DNA of 64,000 nucleotides from Kofleriaceae bacterium (lineage in GTDB: Bacteria > Myxococcota_A > Polyangia > Haliangiales > Haliangiaceae), in the NCBI GenBank assembly GCA_018057825.1, contig JAGPCY010000012.1, positions 62,001-126,000 of the forward strand. Direction: 5' to 3'. Below, piece by piece: positions 8,728-16,573 of the stretch (position 1 is its first letter; every line of letters begins with the position of its first letter). A program made the translations under genes and the position numbers. Below the pieces are notes generated by a model. The model was not told the DNA's origin. It saw nothing but the letters and a program-made list of their open reading frames with translations, and searched no databases.

Positions 8728-9743
8728 GCGGGACCTCCGCGGACCAGGGCCGCGAGGAGACCGGGCAGCGTCGCGGCCGGCGCGAGCTGCGCCTCGGGCA
8801 CCGCCGCCAGGGCCGCCCGCGGCATCGCCGCCACCGCGGCGTCGTCGGGGGCCAGCACCCAGGCCGGGCCGCCAGCGCCGGCGATCGCCGCCAGGCCGCG
8901 CGCGCCATCGCTGCCCATGCCCGACAGCACGACGCCGACCACCGCGGCGCCGAAGCTGCGGGCCAGCGAGCGGAACAGCGCATCGGCCGAGGGCCGGTGC
9001 CCCCCCTCGGGCGGCGCCGCTGACAAGACGACCGCGCCGCCGGGATCGAAGGTCAGGTGGCGATCGTCGGGCGCGATCAGCACCGCGCCGGCCCGGGCCC
9101 GGGCGCCGTCGACCGCGACCGCGACCTCGAGGGCGCAGGCGTCGGCCAGCCAGCTCGCCAGGGGCGCGACGAAGCCGGCGCTGGTGTGCTGGACGATCGC
9201 GATCGTCGCCGGGTAGCCCGGCCCGACCCCGGCCAGGAGCGCGCGCAGGAGCGGCGGCCCGCCGGTCGAGGCCGCGATCGCGACGAACCGCGGCGCGGTC
9301 GACGATCGGCCGAGGCGCGGCGGCGCGCTGGCCAGCGGCGCGACCACCCCCGGTCGGCTGGCGGCGGCGACCGTGAGCAGCTCGACCAGCCGTCGGGCCG
9401 AGCTGGCGTCGAAGCCGGTCAGCGGCTTGCCGACCAGCTCGAGGGCACCAGCGGCGATCGCGTCGAGCCCGAGGCGGGCGTCGCGTCCGACCAGCCCCGA
9501 CAGCACGACGATCGGCGTCGGCCGGCTCGCCATGATCGCGCGGATCGCCTCGAGGCCGCCGACCAACGGCAGGACCACGTCCATCGAGATCACGTCGGGG
9601 CAGAGCGCCGCCGCCAGGGCGATCGCCTGACGACCGTCGCCGGCCTCGCCGACGATCTCGAGCTCGGAGAAGGCCGCCAGCTCGGCCCGCAGCACCTCGC
9701 GGAAGAAGGCCGAGTCGTCGACGATGAGGACCCGGACCGTCAC
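8724..9743 (-). CDS. cheB: CheB protein-glutamate methylesterase/deamidase
   Basis: The protein has 339 residues from GTG 9743, which overlaps the CheA stop by 4 nt (GTGA). An upstream extension to 9875 is open but lies inside CheA. The N-terminal receiver has IVDDSAFFR, phospho-acceptor Asp55 (SMDVVLP) and a conserved Lys in VGKPLTG. The C-terminal methylesterase has the catalytic triad visible as Ser159 (AASTGGP), His186 (QHTSAGF) and Asp279 (GMGSDGARG). It removes receptor methyl groups and works against the CheR encoded downstream. Family length is normal (about 350). Confidence 0.97.
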   Translation of the reverse strand: MTVRVLIVDDSAFFREVLRAELAAFSELEIVGEAGDGRQAIALAAALCPDVISMDVVLPLVGGLEAIRAIMASRPTPIVVLSGLVGRDARLGLDAIAAGALELVGKPLTGFDASSARRLVELLTVAAASRPGVVAPLASAPPRLGRSSTAPRFVAIAASTGGPPLLRALLAGVGPGYPATIAIVQHTSAGFVAPLASWLADACALEVAVAVDGARARAGAVLIAPDDRHLTFDPGGAVVLSAAPPEGGHRPSADALFRSLARSFGAAVVGVVLSGMGSDGARGLAAIAGAGGPAWVLAPDDAAVAAMPRAALAAVPEAQLAPAATLPGLLAALVRGGPA

Positions 9744-11779
9744 GCCAGGAACCTGCCGACGTGGGACCACAGCGAGTCGCGCGAGAAGTCGGTCTTGACC
9801 AGATAGGCGTCGGCGCCGACCTCGACCGCCGCCAGCTTGTCGGCGTCGGAGCCGCGGGTCGAGATCACGACGCACGGCAGGCGGGTCGCCCGCGCCTCGG
9901 TGCGGATCCGGCGGATCAGCTCGAAGCCATCCATGCGCGGCATCTCGAGGTCGGTGATCACCAGGCCGACCTCGGGGTGCGCGGCCAAGGCGGCCAGGGC
10001 GGCGACGCCATCGGCGGCCTCGATCACCGCGGCGCCGTGGGCGCGCAGGGCCTCGGCGATCACGTCGCGCATGATCGGCGAGTCCTCGACGACCAAGACG
10101 GTGGCGGCGCCGGTGATCGCGACCTCGCCGCCGCGGTGGCGCGCCCGCGCCGCCAGGGCCCGGGCCGCCGCCACCATGCGCCCGAGCCCGAGCACCAACG
10201 CGACCCCGCCGTCCTCGAGATCGACGCCGCCGACCGCGTAGGGGTTGTCGGCCAGGACCGCGCCGATCGGCCGCACCACGGCGTCGCGATCGCGGTGACG
10301 GCGGGTCCCGGCCAAGGCCATGGTGACGTCGCCGGCGCGCGCCACCAGGAGCCGCGGCTCGCCGGTCGGGACCGCGGCCTCGCCCAGGAGCTCGGCCAGC
10401 GGCACCAGCGGGATGAGCTGCCCGCGGTAGTCGATCGCCGGGCCATCGATCGAGTCGACCGCGGGGTGGGCGGCGGCCGGCACCAGCGCGATCACGTCGG
10501 CCAGCGGCAAGGCGTAGCGGCCGTGGCCGACCTCGGTCAGGAGCAGCGGCGTGATGAGCGCGCTGACCGGCACCGCGATCGTGAAGGTCGTGCCGCGGCC
10601 GCGCGCGCTCTGGGTGTGGACGGTGCCGCCGAGCTTCTCGGCGGTCGCGCGCACGACGTCGAGGCCGACGCCACGCCCCGAGACCCGGGTCACGACCTTG
10701 CGGGTGGTGAAGCCCGACGAGAACAGGTAGGCCAGGATCTGCTCGTCGGACAGGACCCGCGCGCTCGGCCCCTCGATCAGGCCCTGCTCGACCGCCCGCC
10801 GGCGCACCAGATCGACGTCGATGCCGGCGCCGTCGTCGGCCAGCTCGAGGCGCAAGACCCCGCCGACCACCGCGGCCCGGATCGTCAGCTCGCCGACCTC
10901 GGGCTTGCCGGCGGCGCGCCGCTCGTCGGCCGGCTCGAGCCCGTGATCGATGGCGTTGCGCACCAGGTGGAGGAGCGGCGCCTGCAGCTCCTCGAGGACC
11001 ACCCGATCGGCCTCGACGCCACCGTCGTGGAGCGTGACCCGGACCTGCTTGCCCAGCTCGCGGGCCAGCTCGCGGGCGACCAGCGGCAGGCGGGCCAGCA
11101 CCTGCGCGATCGGGACCATGCGCAGCTCGCGGACGACGCCGTCGAGGACGGTGGCCATGCGCGCCAGGCGCCGGACGTCGTCGCGCACCAGCTCGGCGCC
11201 GGGGCCCGGCCCGCCGGCGCCGCCGGCGACCCCGGCGAGGCGATGGCGGATCACGACCAGCTCGCTCACCACCGCGCGGATCTGATCGAGCTGGTCGGCC
11301 GAGATCCGGACCGCGCCCGCCGCCACCGCGGCCAGCCCCGACGCCAGCTCGGTGCCGACGCCGGCCGGCAGGCTGGGCGCGCCGGCCGAGGGCGCCTCGG
11401 CGCGGGCGACGTCGGCGGTCGCGGCGGCGGTGAACGCGGCCAGAGCCGGGCCGGCGCCGGCGTCGGTGATCGCGGCGCCGATCGCCTGCAGCCCGGCCAG
11501 GACCCGATCGCCCAAGGCCGGCTCGACCGCGGCCCGCGCGCGCACCGCGCCCGCGATCAGCTCCTCGAGGGCGTGCAGGCCGTCGGCCACCTCGTGCAGG
11601 CCGAGCAGGCCGGCCTCGCCCTTGAGCGTGTGCAGCTCGCGCAGCATCGCGTCGGTGCGACCGGCGCCGACCGGATCTTGCTCGAACTCGATCCAGCCCA
11701 GGCTGATCGCGCCCAGGCGCTCGGCGGCGACCGCCCGGAAGGCGTCGCGCCGTCGCCGCGCCAGCTCGTCGTCGCTCAT
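9740..11779 (-). CDS. cheA: CheA-type histidine kinase fused to a receiver domain (FrzE-like)
   Basis: The 679-residue hybrid starts with ATG overlapping the MCP stop (ATGA). Domains in order: Hpt (about 1-110) with His50 in [12 protein letters not shown]; a short linker and dimerisation helices (about 155-220); an ATPase domain with [19 protein letters not shown] and RGVGLDVV; a CheW-like regulatory domain (about 410-540); and a C-terminal receiver with [12 protein letters not shown] (about 555-679). I see no P2 domain for docking CheY, so the fused receiver probably takes phosphoryl groups directly, as in Myxococcus FrzE. Its core partners lie in the same operon. Confidence 0.95.
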   Translation of the reverse strand: MSDDELARRRRDAFRAVAAERLGAISLGWIEFEQDPVGAGRTDAMLRELHTLKGEAGLLGLHEVADGLHALEELIAGAVRARAAVEPALGDRVLAGLQAIGAAITDAGAGPALAAFTAAATADVARAEAPSAGAPSLPAGVGTELASGLAAVAAGAVRISADQLDQIRAVVSELVVIRHRLAGVAGGAGGPGPGAELVRDDVRRLARMATVLDGVVRELRMVPIAQVLARLPLVARELARELGKQVRVTLHDGGVEADRVVLEELQAPLLHLVRNAIDHGLEPADERRAAGKPEVGELTIRAAVVGGVLRLELADDGAGIDVDLVRRRAVEQGLIEGPSARVLSDEQILAYLFSSGFTTRKVVTRVSGRGVGLDVVRATAEKLGGTVHTQSARGRGTTFTIAVPVSALITPLLLTEVGHGRYALPLADVIALVPAAAHPAVDSIDGPAIDYRGQLIPLVPLAELLGEAAVPTGEPRLLVARAGDVTMALAGTRRHRDRDAVVRPIGAVLADNPYAVGGVDLEDGGVALVLGLGRMVAAARALAARARHRGGEVAITGAATVLVVEDSPIMRDVIAEALRAHGAAVIEAADGVAALAALAAHPEVGLVITDLEMPRMDGFELIRRIRTEARATRLPCVVISTRGSDADKLAAVEVGADAYLVKTDFSRDSLWSHVGRFLA

Positions 11780-12999
11780 CCCTGGGCCGGCTTCGAGGCG
11801 CTGCGGGCGTCGACCAGGCCGGTGAGGTTGCGCGACAGGACCGCGAGGCTCTCGGCGGCCTTGGTCGAGCGCTGGATCCCGGCCAGGGTCTGGACCAACA
11901 CCGTCCGCATCTCGTCCATGCTGGCGACCACGGCCTCGGTGGCCTGGCGCTGCTGCTGGGTGAGGAGCGCGATCTTCTCGCTCGAGGTCGCGCCGAGCTG
12001 GCTGGCCGCCACCGCCTCCTCCGAGGCCCGGTGCATCTCCTTCATGAGCTCGCGGATCGCGGCCGCGGTCTCGAGGACGCTCTCGGCCAACCGGCGCATC
12101 TCGTCGGCGACCAGCGCGAAGCCGCGGCCGGCCTCACCGGCGCGGGTGCCCTCGAGGGCGGCGTTGAGCGCCAGCAGATCGGTGCGGTCGGCGATCTGCT
12201 CGATCGAGCGCAGGAGGCCCGACAGCCGATCGATCTTGACCGCGATGTCTCGACTCTGCGCGACCGAGCGCTCCGAGGTGCCGAGCACCTCGCTCGAGCG
12301 CGCGGCGATCTCCTCGGCCGAGGTCAGGAGCGTCGACATCGAGCGCCGGGTCTCCTCGACCGCGGCGCTCTCCTCGGCCGACGACGCCTCCTGCTCGCGG
12401 GCCAGCCCGACCAGATCGTCGGACAGATCGAGGAGCCGGGTGGCGGCCACGGTCAGCGGCTTGGTCGCGGCGAGGATCGAGACGATCGCCAAGAAGATGA
12501 TGCCGAGGCTGGCGACGATCACCCAGAGCTGGGTCTCGCGCTTGCTCTCCATGACCCAGGCCCGCGACAGCCCGACGACGACCGCGCCGGTGACCGCGCC
12601 GCTGCCGTCGACGATCGGCGCGCCGGCGTGGATCAGGCCGCCAGCGGCCGACACGAACTCGGCGCGGGCCAGCTCGGCCCGGACCAGGCGGGGATCGAGC
12701 CCGGTCTGGCGCTGCTCGACGAAGACCGCGCCGTCGGGGCGGATGACCACCGCGTAGGCGAAGTCGCGATCGCCGCGCAGGGCGTCGACCCGGCGCTGGC
12801 CGTCGGCCCGGGCGTCGGTCGCCAGCGGCGCCGCCATCGCCTGGGCCAGGAGCGCGACGGTGGTGCGGGCGCGCAGCCGCAGGGCCTCGTCGGCCGCCGC
12901 CTCCTGGCGGGCCGGCACGAACAGGGTCAAGAACAACCCGGCCGCGCCACACACCAGCGGCGCGGCGATCAACAGGAACAGGCGGGCACCGATCTTCAC
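11776..12999 (-). CDS. Methyl-accepting chemotaxis protein
   Basis: The protein has 407 residues from GTG 12999, which overlaps the upstream CheW stop and has AGGAG six bases before it. A longer open frame to 13362 lies inside the CheW gene and is not needed. TM1 spans about 6-28 and TM2 about 170-193, flanking a small periplasmic sensor of about 140 residues that resembles an sCache fold. The cytoplasmic part has the hairpin tip ([21 protein letters not shown]...[16 protein letters not shown]) that contacts CheA and CheW. No clear HAMP signature is visible between TM2 and the signalling helix. The ligand is unknown. Confidence 0.95.
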   Translation of the reverse strand: MKIGARLFLLIAAPLVCGAAGLFLTLFVPARQEAAADEALRLRARTTVALLAQAMAAPLATDARADGQRRVDALRGDRDFAYAVVIRPDGAVFVEQRQTGLDPRLVRAELARAEFVSAAGGLIHAGAPIVDGSGAVTGAVVVGLSRAWVMESKRETQLWVIVASLGIIFLAIVSILAATKPLTVAATRLLDLSDDLVGLAREQEASSAEESAAVEETRRSMSTLLTSAEEIAARSSEVLGTSERSVAQSRDIAVKIDRLSGLLRSIEQIADRTDLLALNAALEGTRAGEAGRGFALVADEMRRLAESVLETAAAIRELMKEMHRASEEAVAASQLGATSSEKIALLTQQQRQATEAVVASMDEMRTVLVQTLAGIQRSTKAAESLAVLSRNLTGLVDARSASKPAQG

Positions 13000-13385
13000 G
13001 AGGACTCCTGGGCAGAGGACGAGGGCTCGCTCGGTGCGCGACCGAGGGCCACCAAGGCGAGGCTGTCGAGGAGCTGGACCCAGCGATCGCCCTGGCGCGC
13101 GAAGCCGACCACCAGCGGCAGCCGCCAGCCGGTCGGCGGCGGCAGCGTCTGGGCCCGGCCGATCGTGCGGACCTCGACCGGGGCCTCGACGGCGAAGGTG
13201 CGGAGCCAGCCGCCGGCGGCCACGGTCAACGTGCGCGGCGCGCCGGCGCCGGCCGGCAGGCCACACAGGGCCGCCAGCGGCTCGGCCAGGACGTTGGCGC
13301 GATCGAGCTCGACGACGTCGGCGCTGGCCACCGCGAACCGCTCGTCGCCGAGGGCGAAGCACACCACCGCGACCTCGGCGGTCAC
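12996..13385 (-). CDS. cheW: CheW-like adaptor, short
   Basis: The protein has 129 residues from GTG 13385, overlapping the stop of the preceding CheW-like gene by 4 nt. [21 protein letters not shown] is the typical opening strand pattern of CheW domains, and the rest ([12 protein letters not shown]..., [24 protein letters not shown]) fits one compact CheW barrel. It probably bridges the MCP and CheA. The sequence is quite divergent, so its partner specificity may differ from the second CheW in the operon. Confidence 0.75.
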   Translation of the reverse strand: MTAEVAVVCFALGDERFAVASADVVELDRANVLAEPLAALCGLPAGAGAPRTLTVAAGGWLRTFAVEAPVEVRTIGRAQTLPPPTGWRLPLVVGFARQGDRWVQLLDSLALVALGRAPSEPSSSAQESS

Positions 13386-13876
13386 GGGCGGGCTCCGCGC
13401 GCGACCACCGCGGCCAGGGCGGCGACGTCGAGGACCGCCAGGCGCAGGCCGTCGTGGCCGACCTCGCGAACGATCCACGGCGGACGCTCGGCCGGCGCCG
13501 GCTCCGGCGCGCCGTCGGGCAAGGCCAGGAGGCCGCGGGTCGCCATCGCCACCAGGCCCAGCTCGACGCCGTCGGCGCGCACGACCGCGATCCGACCGCG
13601 CTCCGAGCGCGGGGTCGGGTGGCCGGCGATGAGCTGTTCGAGATCGACCAGGGTCACCAGCCGGCTGCGGACCAGGGCCACGCCGAGGACGTGGGGCGGC
13701 GCCGCCGGCACCCGGGTCACGGTCGGCAACGCGATCACCTCGACGACGTCGGCGGCCGGGGCCGCGAACCAGCGCGAGTTGGTGCGGAGGCCGACGTGGG
13801 CGCGGGTCGGCACGTCGGCGCCGACCGTCAGGCCGCGCCCGCCCGCGCCCTCGACCAGCGCCGCCAGCTCGGTCAT
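13382..13876 (-). CDS. cheW: CheW-like adaptor
   Basis: The protein has 164 residues from ATG 13876, which overlaps the Hpt-receiver stop (ATGA). Its centre shows the CheW core: [49 protein letters not shown], and [15 protein letters not shown]. This is the better conserved of the two CheW proteins. It should couple the receptor to CheA-receiver. Two CheW proteins with one receptor suggest either tuned arrays or use by a receptor encoded elsewhere. Confidence 0.88.
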   Translation of the reverse strand: MTELAALVEGAGGRGLTVGADVPTRAHVGLRTNSRWFAAPAADVVEVIALPTVTRVPAAPPHVLGVALVRSRLVTLVDLEQLIAGHPTPRSERGRIAVVRADGVELGLVAMATRGLLALPDGAPEPAPAERPPWIVREVGHDGLRLAVLDVAALAAVVARGARP

Positions 13877-14550
13877 GCCCGGGCCACCATCGCCCGCACC
13901 GCGGCCGCGACCTGCTCGAGCCCGGCCCGCTTCGAGACCCAGCCGTCGGCGCCGGCCTCGCGGGCCCGGGCCGCCAGCTCGGCGTCGGGCGCGCCCGACA
14001 GAAGACAGATCGCCAAGGGCGCGGCGGCCGCGGCCCGGGCCTCGGCGCACAGCGTCGGCAGCGACGGCCCCGGCAGGTTGACGTCGAGCAGGACCACGGT
14101 CGGCCGGAACTCGCGGACCAGGCGGACCGCGCCGGCGCCGTCGTGCGCGCTCTCGACCTGCCAGCCGTCGGCCTCGAGCTGAGCCCCGACCTCGGCGGCG
14201 ATGAGCGGGCTGTCGTCGACGACGATCAAGCGGCGGGCCGGCGGCGCCGATGCGGCCAGCGCGCGGATCCGCGACGCCAGGGTCCGGATCGCGATCGCGA
14301 CCCGGGCCCGGGCCGCGAGGTCGCCGCCTTCGGCCCAGGTCAGGCTGTCGCGCTCGCCGGCCTGGGCCAGCTCGGCCAGCTCGGCCAGCCCGAGGATGCC
14401 GGCCTCGCCGGCCAGGGTGTGCAGCTCCGACCGCGCCGTGGTCGGCGCGCCGGCGCCTTCGGCGGTCACCGCCGCCAGGGCCCGGGCGCAGCGCTCGCCG
14501 CCGGTGGCGACGAACCGCGGCAGAAAGCGATCGCGCATCGCCGGAGTCAC
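13873..14550 (-). CDS. Hpt-receiver protein
   Basis: The 225-residue protein starts with GTG 14550, overlapping the CheY stop (GTGA); an ATG at 14538 would remove only four residues. An Hpt domain comes first with His44 in SELHTLAGEAGILGL, nearly the same wording as the Hpt of the operon's CheA. A receiver follows (about 105-225) with IVVDDSPL, VVLLDVNLPGPS and a Lys in VSKRAG. It could act as a phosphorelay branch or phosphate sink between CheA and the small regulators. The open frame continues upstream to 15039 but runs through other genes. Confidence 0.88.
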   Translation of the reverse strand: MTPAMRDRFLPRFVATGGERCARALAAVTAEGAGAPTTARSELHTLAGEAGILGLAELAELAQAGERDSLTWAEGGDLAARARVAIAIRTLASRIRALAASAPPARRLIVVDDSPLIAAEVGAQLEADGWQVESAHDGAGAVRLVREFRPTVVLLDVNLPGPSLPTLCAEARAAAAAPLAICLLSGAPDAELAARAREAGADGWVSKRAGLEQVAAAVRAMVARA

Positions 14551-14921
14551 GCCGCCCCCTCGAGACCAGCGGTGATCTCGCCGACCCGCGCCACCACCGC
14601 CTCGACGCCGAGCTGCTTCGAGATGTAGCCGTCGAGGCCGGCCTCGGTCGAGCGCTCGGCCAGCTCGTCGGGGTGCAGGCTCGACAAGAGGTAGATCGCG
14701 GCCGACGAGCCGCGGACGTGGCGGACCACCATCGCCAGGTCGTCGCCGAAGGCCTCGGGCATCTGGACGTCCATGAGCACCAGATCGGCGGCGCCCAGCC
14801 CGGCCTCGAACTCGCCGAGGTCGCGGGCGATGACGACGTCGTGGCCGGCGTCGGTGAGCGCGGCCCCGACCAGGTCGAGGAACAGCGGGCTGTCGTCCAT
14901 CATCAGGATGCGCTTGGACAC
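14547..14921 (-). CDS. CheY-like single-domain response regulator
   Basis: The protein has 124 residues from GTG 14921, with GGGAGG six bases upstream on the minus strand. The start overlaps the previous gene by 19 nt. ILMMDDSPLFL, phospho-acceptor LVLMDVQMPEAFG, LLSSLHPDEL and YISKQLG follow receiver order. There is no output domain. It likely carries the signal from CheA-receiver to a motility or developmental target. Confidence 0.92.
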   Translation of the reverse strand: MSKRILMMDDSPLFLDLVGAALTDAGHDVVIARDLGEFEAGLGAADLVLMDVQMPEAFGDDLAMVVRHVRGSSAAIYLLSSLHPDELAERSTEAGLDGYISKQLGVEAVVARVGEITAGLEGAA

Positions 14922-15622
14922 GCGGAGCCTCCCTTGGCCAGGCACAGATCGATCGTCGAGAACAGCTCGGCCAGCGCCAGCGGCTTGGCCAGGAACAGAT
15001 CGGCGCCGGCGGCCAGGGTCGCGCGCCGGGCCGGCTCACCGCCCAGGCTGACCGCGACCACCGGCACCGCGGCCTGGGCCGACTGCCGCAGGCGCGCGAT
15101 CAAGCGATCGCCGGCCGGCTCGGGCAAGAGGTAGTCGACCACGATCAGGTCGTAGGCGTTGACCGCGGCCAGGCCCCAGGCGGCGTCGACGTCGGCGGCC
15201 GCGTCGATCACCACCGCGTCGGCGGCGCCCCCGAAGTGGCGGCGGAGCGCGGCGTGAAAGACCTCGCGCAGAAGCTCGCTGTCCTCGACCAAGAGCAGGC
15301 GGGCCCGAGCCCCGGGGCGCGGCCGCTCGGCGGCGCGCGCGACCGCGGCGTCGAGGCGAGCCACCGCCGGGCCCTCGGTCAGCTCGAGGTGCCACTGCGC
15401 GCGCTCGCCGGGCGCGCCCGGGCGATCGAGGCCGATCACCGTGGCCTCGACCTGCTCGACCGCGACCAGCGGCGGCCAGCCGACGGCGAGCGCGCAGGTC
15501 GCGCCGATCTCGATCGCGCGATCGATGACCAGCCGCGCCCGGCGGTCGCCCTCGAGGACCAGCGGCGCGCGGGCCGGCGGATCGGCCAGCTCGGCCCGCA
15601 CCAGGAGGCCGCGCCGGCTCAC
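14903..15622 (-). CDS. Receiver protein with an N-terminal PilZ-like or other beta-rich domain
   Basis: The protein has 239 residues from GTG 15622 (GTGA overlap). Residues about 1-100 are beta-rich (GLLVRAELADPP, LVAVEQVEATVIGLDRPG, WHLELTEGPAVARLD) and could be a degenerate PilZ-type domain. I see no RxxxR...DxSxxG motif, so c-di-GMP binding is not supported. Residues 108-239 are a receiver with LLLVEDSELLREVF, LIVVDYLLPEPAG and FLAKPLALAELF. It pairs with a similar protein encoded just upstream. Confidence 0.8.
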   Translation of the reverse strand: MSRRGLLVRAELADPPARAPLVLEGDRRARLVIDRAIEIGATCALAVGWPPLVAVEQVEATVIGLDRPGAPGERAQWHLELTEGPAVARLDAAVARAAERPRPGARARLLLVEDSELLREVFHAALRRHFGGAADAVVIDAAADVDAAWGLAAVNAYDLIVVDYLLPEPAGDRLIARLRQSAQAAVPVVAVSLGGEPARRATLAAGADLFLAKPLALAELFSTIDLCLAKGGSACPSAS

Positions 15623-16368
15623 GTCGCGCCCTCGCCGACGCGCGGCGCGGTCAGCGCGACGATCGCCTCGTAGACGCTGCGCAGGCGGACCGGCTTGGCC
15701 ATGAACGCATCGGCGCCGGCGGCGAAGGCCGCGCGTTCGGCGCCTGGCTCGTCACCTGCGAGGGCCACGATCACCATCGACCGGCCGTGGCCGGCCCGGG
15801 CCTGGGCGATCACCTGGGCCGGCGCCAGCGGCGGCAGATACACGCCGATCAGCGCGACGTCGAAGCGGTGCGCGGCCAGGAGCTGCTGCGCGACCTGACC
15901 GTCGGTGGCGGTGGCGAAGTCGAAGGCGCGCGGCGCGGCGGCGCGGCGGCCGGTGCCGATCAGGCCGCCGCGGATGAGCTCGACCACCCGCGGGTTGTCG
16001 TCGGCGATCAGCACGCGACGCGCGTCACACACCAGGGCCGGCTCGGCCCGCGCCAGGCGCTCGACCAGCCCGGCCAGATGCTCCTGGGTGGCGGCGTCGA
16101 GCTCGAGCACCACCTCGCCGCCGCCATCATCGCAGCCACGGCCGACGGTGGCCGGCAACACCAACGGCGCGCGCAGCGCTGGCGCGACCAACCGGACCGC
16201 CACCGCCGCCGGTTCGTCGAGTCGGCGCGGAGCGGCGAGTTCGAGGCGGCCGCGCGCGAGCGCCTGCTGACACACCTCGAGCAGCTCGATCTGCCCCACG
16301 CACTCGACCAGGAGCTCGATCGCAGGCGCGACAGAACACCCCGAGTTCTGCGCGTTGAGCGACAACAT
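15619..16368 (-). CDS. Receiver protein with N-terminal accessory domain; first gene of the chemosensory operon
   Basis: The protein has 249 residues from ATG 16368. Its plan matches the next gene: a beta-rich N-terminal part (about 25-115, LARGRLELAAPRR, VAVRLVAPALRAPL, EVVLELDAATQEHLAGLV) and then a receiver with RRVLIADDNPRVVEL and FMAKPVRLRSVYEAI. The usual phospho-acceptor segment reads DVALIGVYLPPLAPAQV, with Gly-Val where Asp is expected, so phosphorylation at the normal site looks lost. It may act as a phosphorylation-independent receiver. The start has only a weak GAAGAG ribosome site. Confidence 0.78.
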   Translation of the reverse strand: MLSLNAQNSGCSVAPAIELLVECVGQIELLEVCQQALARGRLELAAPRRLDEPAAVAVRLVAPALRAPLVLPATVGRGCDDGGGEVVLELDAATQEHLAGLVERLARAEPALVCDARRVLIADDNPRVVELIRGGLIGTGRRAAAPRAFDFATATDGQVAQQLLAAHRFDVALIGVYLPPLAPAQVIAQARAGHGRSMVIVALAGDEPGAERAAFAAGADAFMAKPVRLRSVYEAIVALTAPRVGEGAT

Positions 16369-16440
16369 CTCTTCGTATGTGCGCCAACGACGCGGTGCGC
16401 GTCAAGCGCAAGCGCCGCGGCTTTCTCCTCGAGAAAATCG

Positions 16441-16459
16441 ATCACCCTGAGGCGGTGAT
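16441..16459. promoter_or_regulatory. Palindrome in the divergent promoter region of the chemosensory operon
   Basis: ATCACC-N7-GGTGAT is a perfect inverted repeat in the 205-bp gap between the minus-strand operon and the plus-strand di-haem gene. The position suits an operator for either side. It may be chance; no protein is assigned. Confidence 0.35.
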
Positions 16460-16543
16460 GGGCGGAGGGCCCACATCGTCTCTCGGCGAGTCACCCGAAT
16501 GGGGTCATTGAACTACTAGCGACGATCGCGCAGAACAGGTGAT

Positions 16544-16561
16544 GCTGGGCTTCGTCCCAGC
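16544..16561 (+). promoter_or_regulatory. 5'-UTR hairpin abutting the ribosome binding site of the di-haem gene
   Basis: GCTGGG-CTTCGT-CCCAGC forms a 6-bp stem ending one base before the GAGGAGG ribosome site (16563-16569), with ATG at 16574. It could modulate ribosome access or stabilise the message. Confidence 0.4.
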
Positions 16562-16573
16562 GAGGAGGCCACG

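Noticed and set aside
13873-15039. 388-codon frame as a longer Hpt-receiver protein
   Set aside because: The added N-terminus overlaps CheY and receiver genes and is Arg/Pro-rich shadow sequence; the GTG at 14550 sits in a 4-nt overlap like its neighbours.
16008-16445. Minus-strand frame starting VIDFLEEKAAALALDAHRVV upstream of the first chemosensory gene
   Set aside because: The opening looks protein-like, but it continues into an out-of-frame translation of the receiver gene and lacks a good ribosome site. A frameshift that would join it to the receiver gene is not supported.
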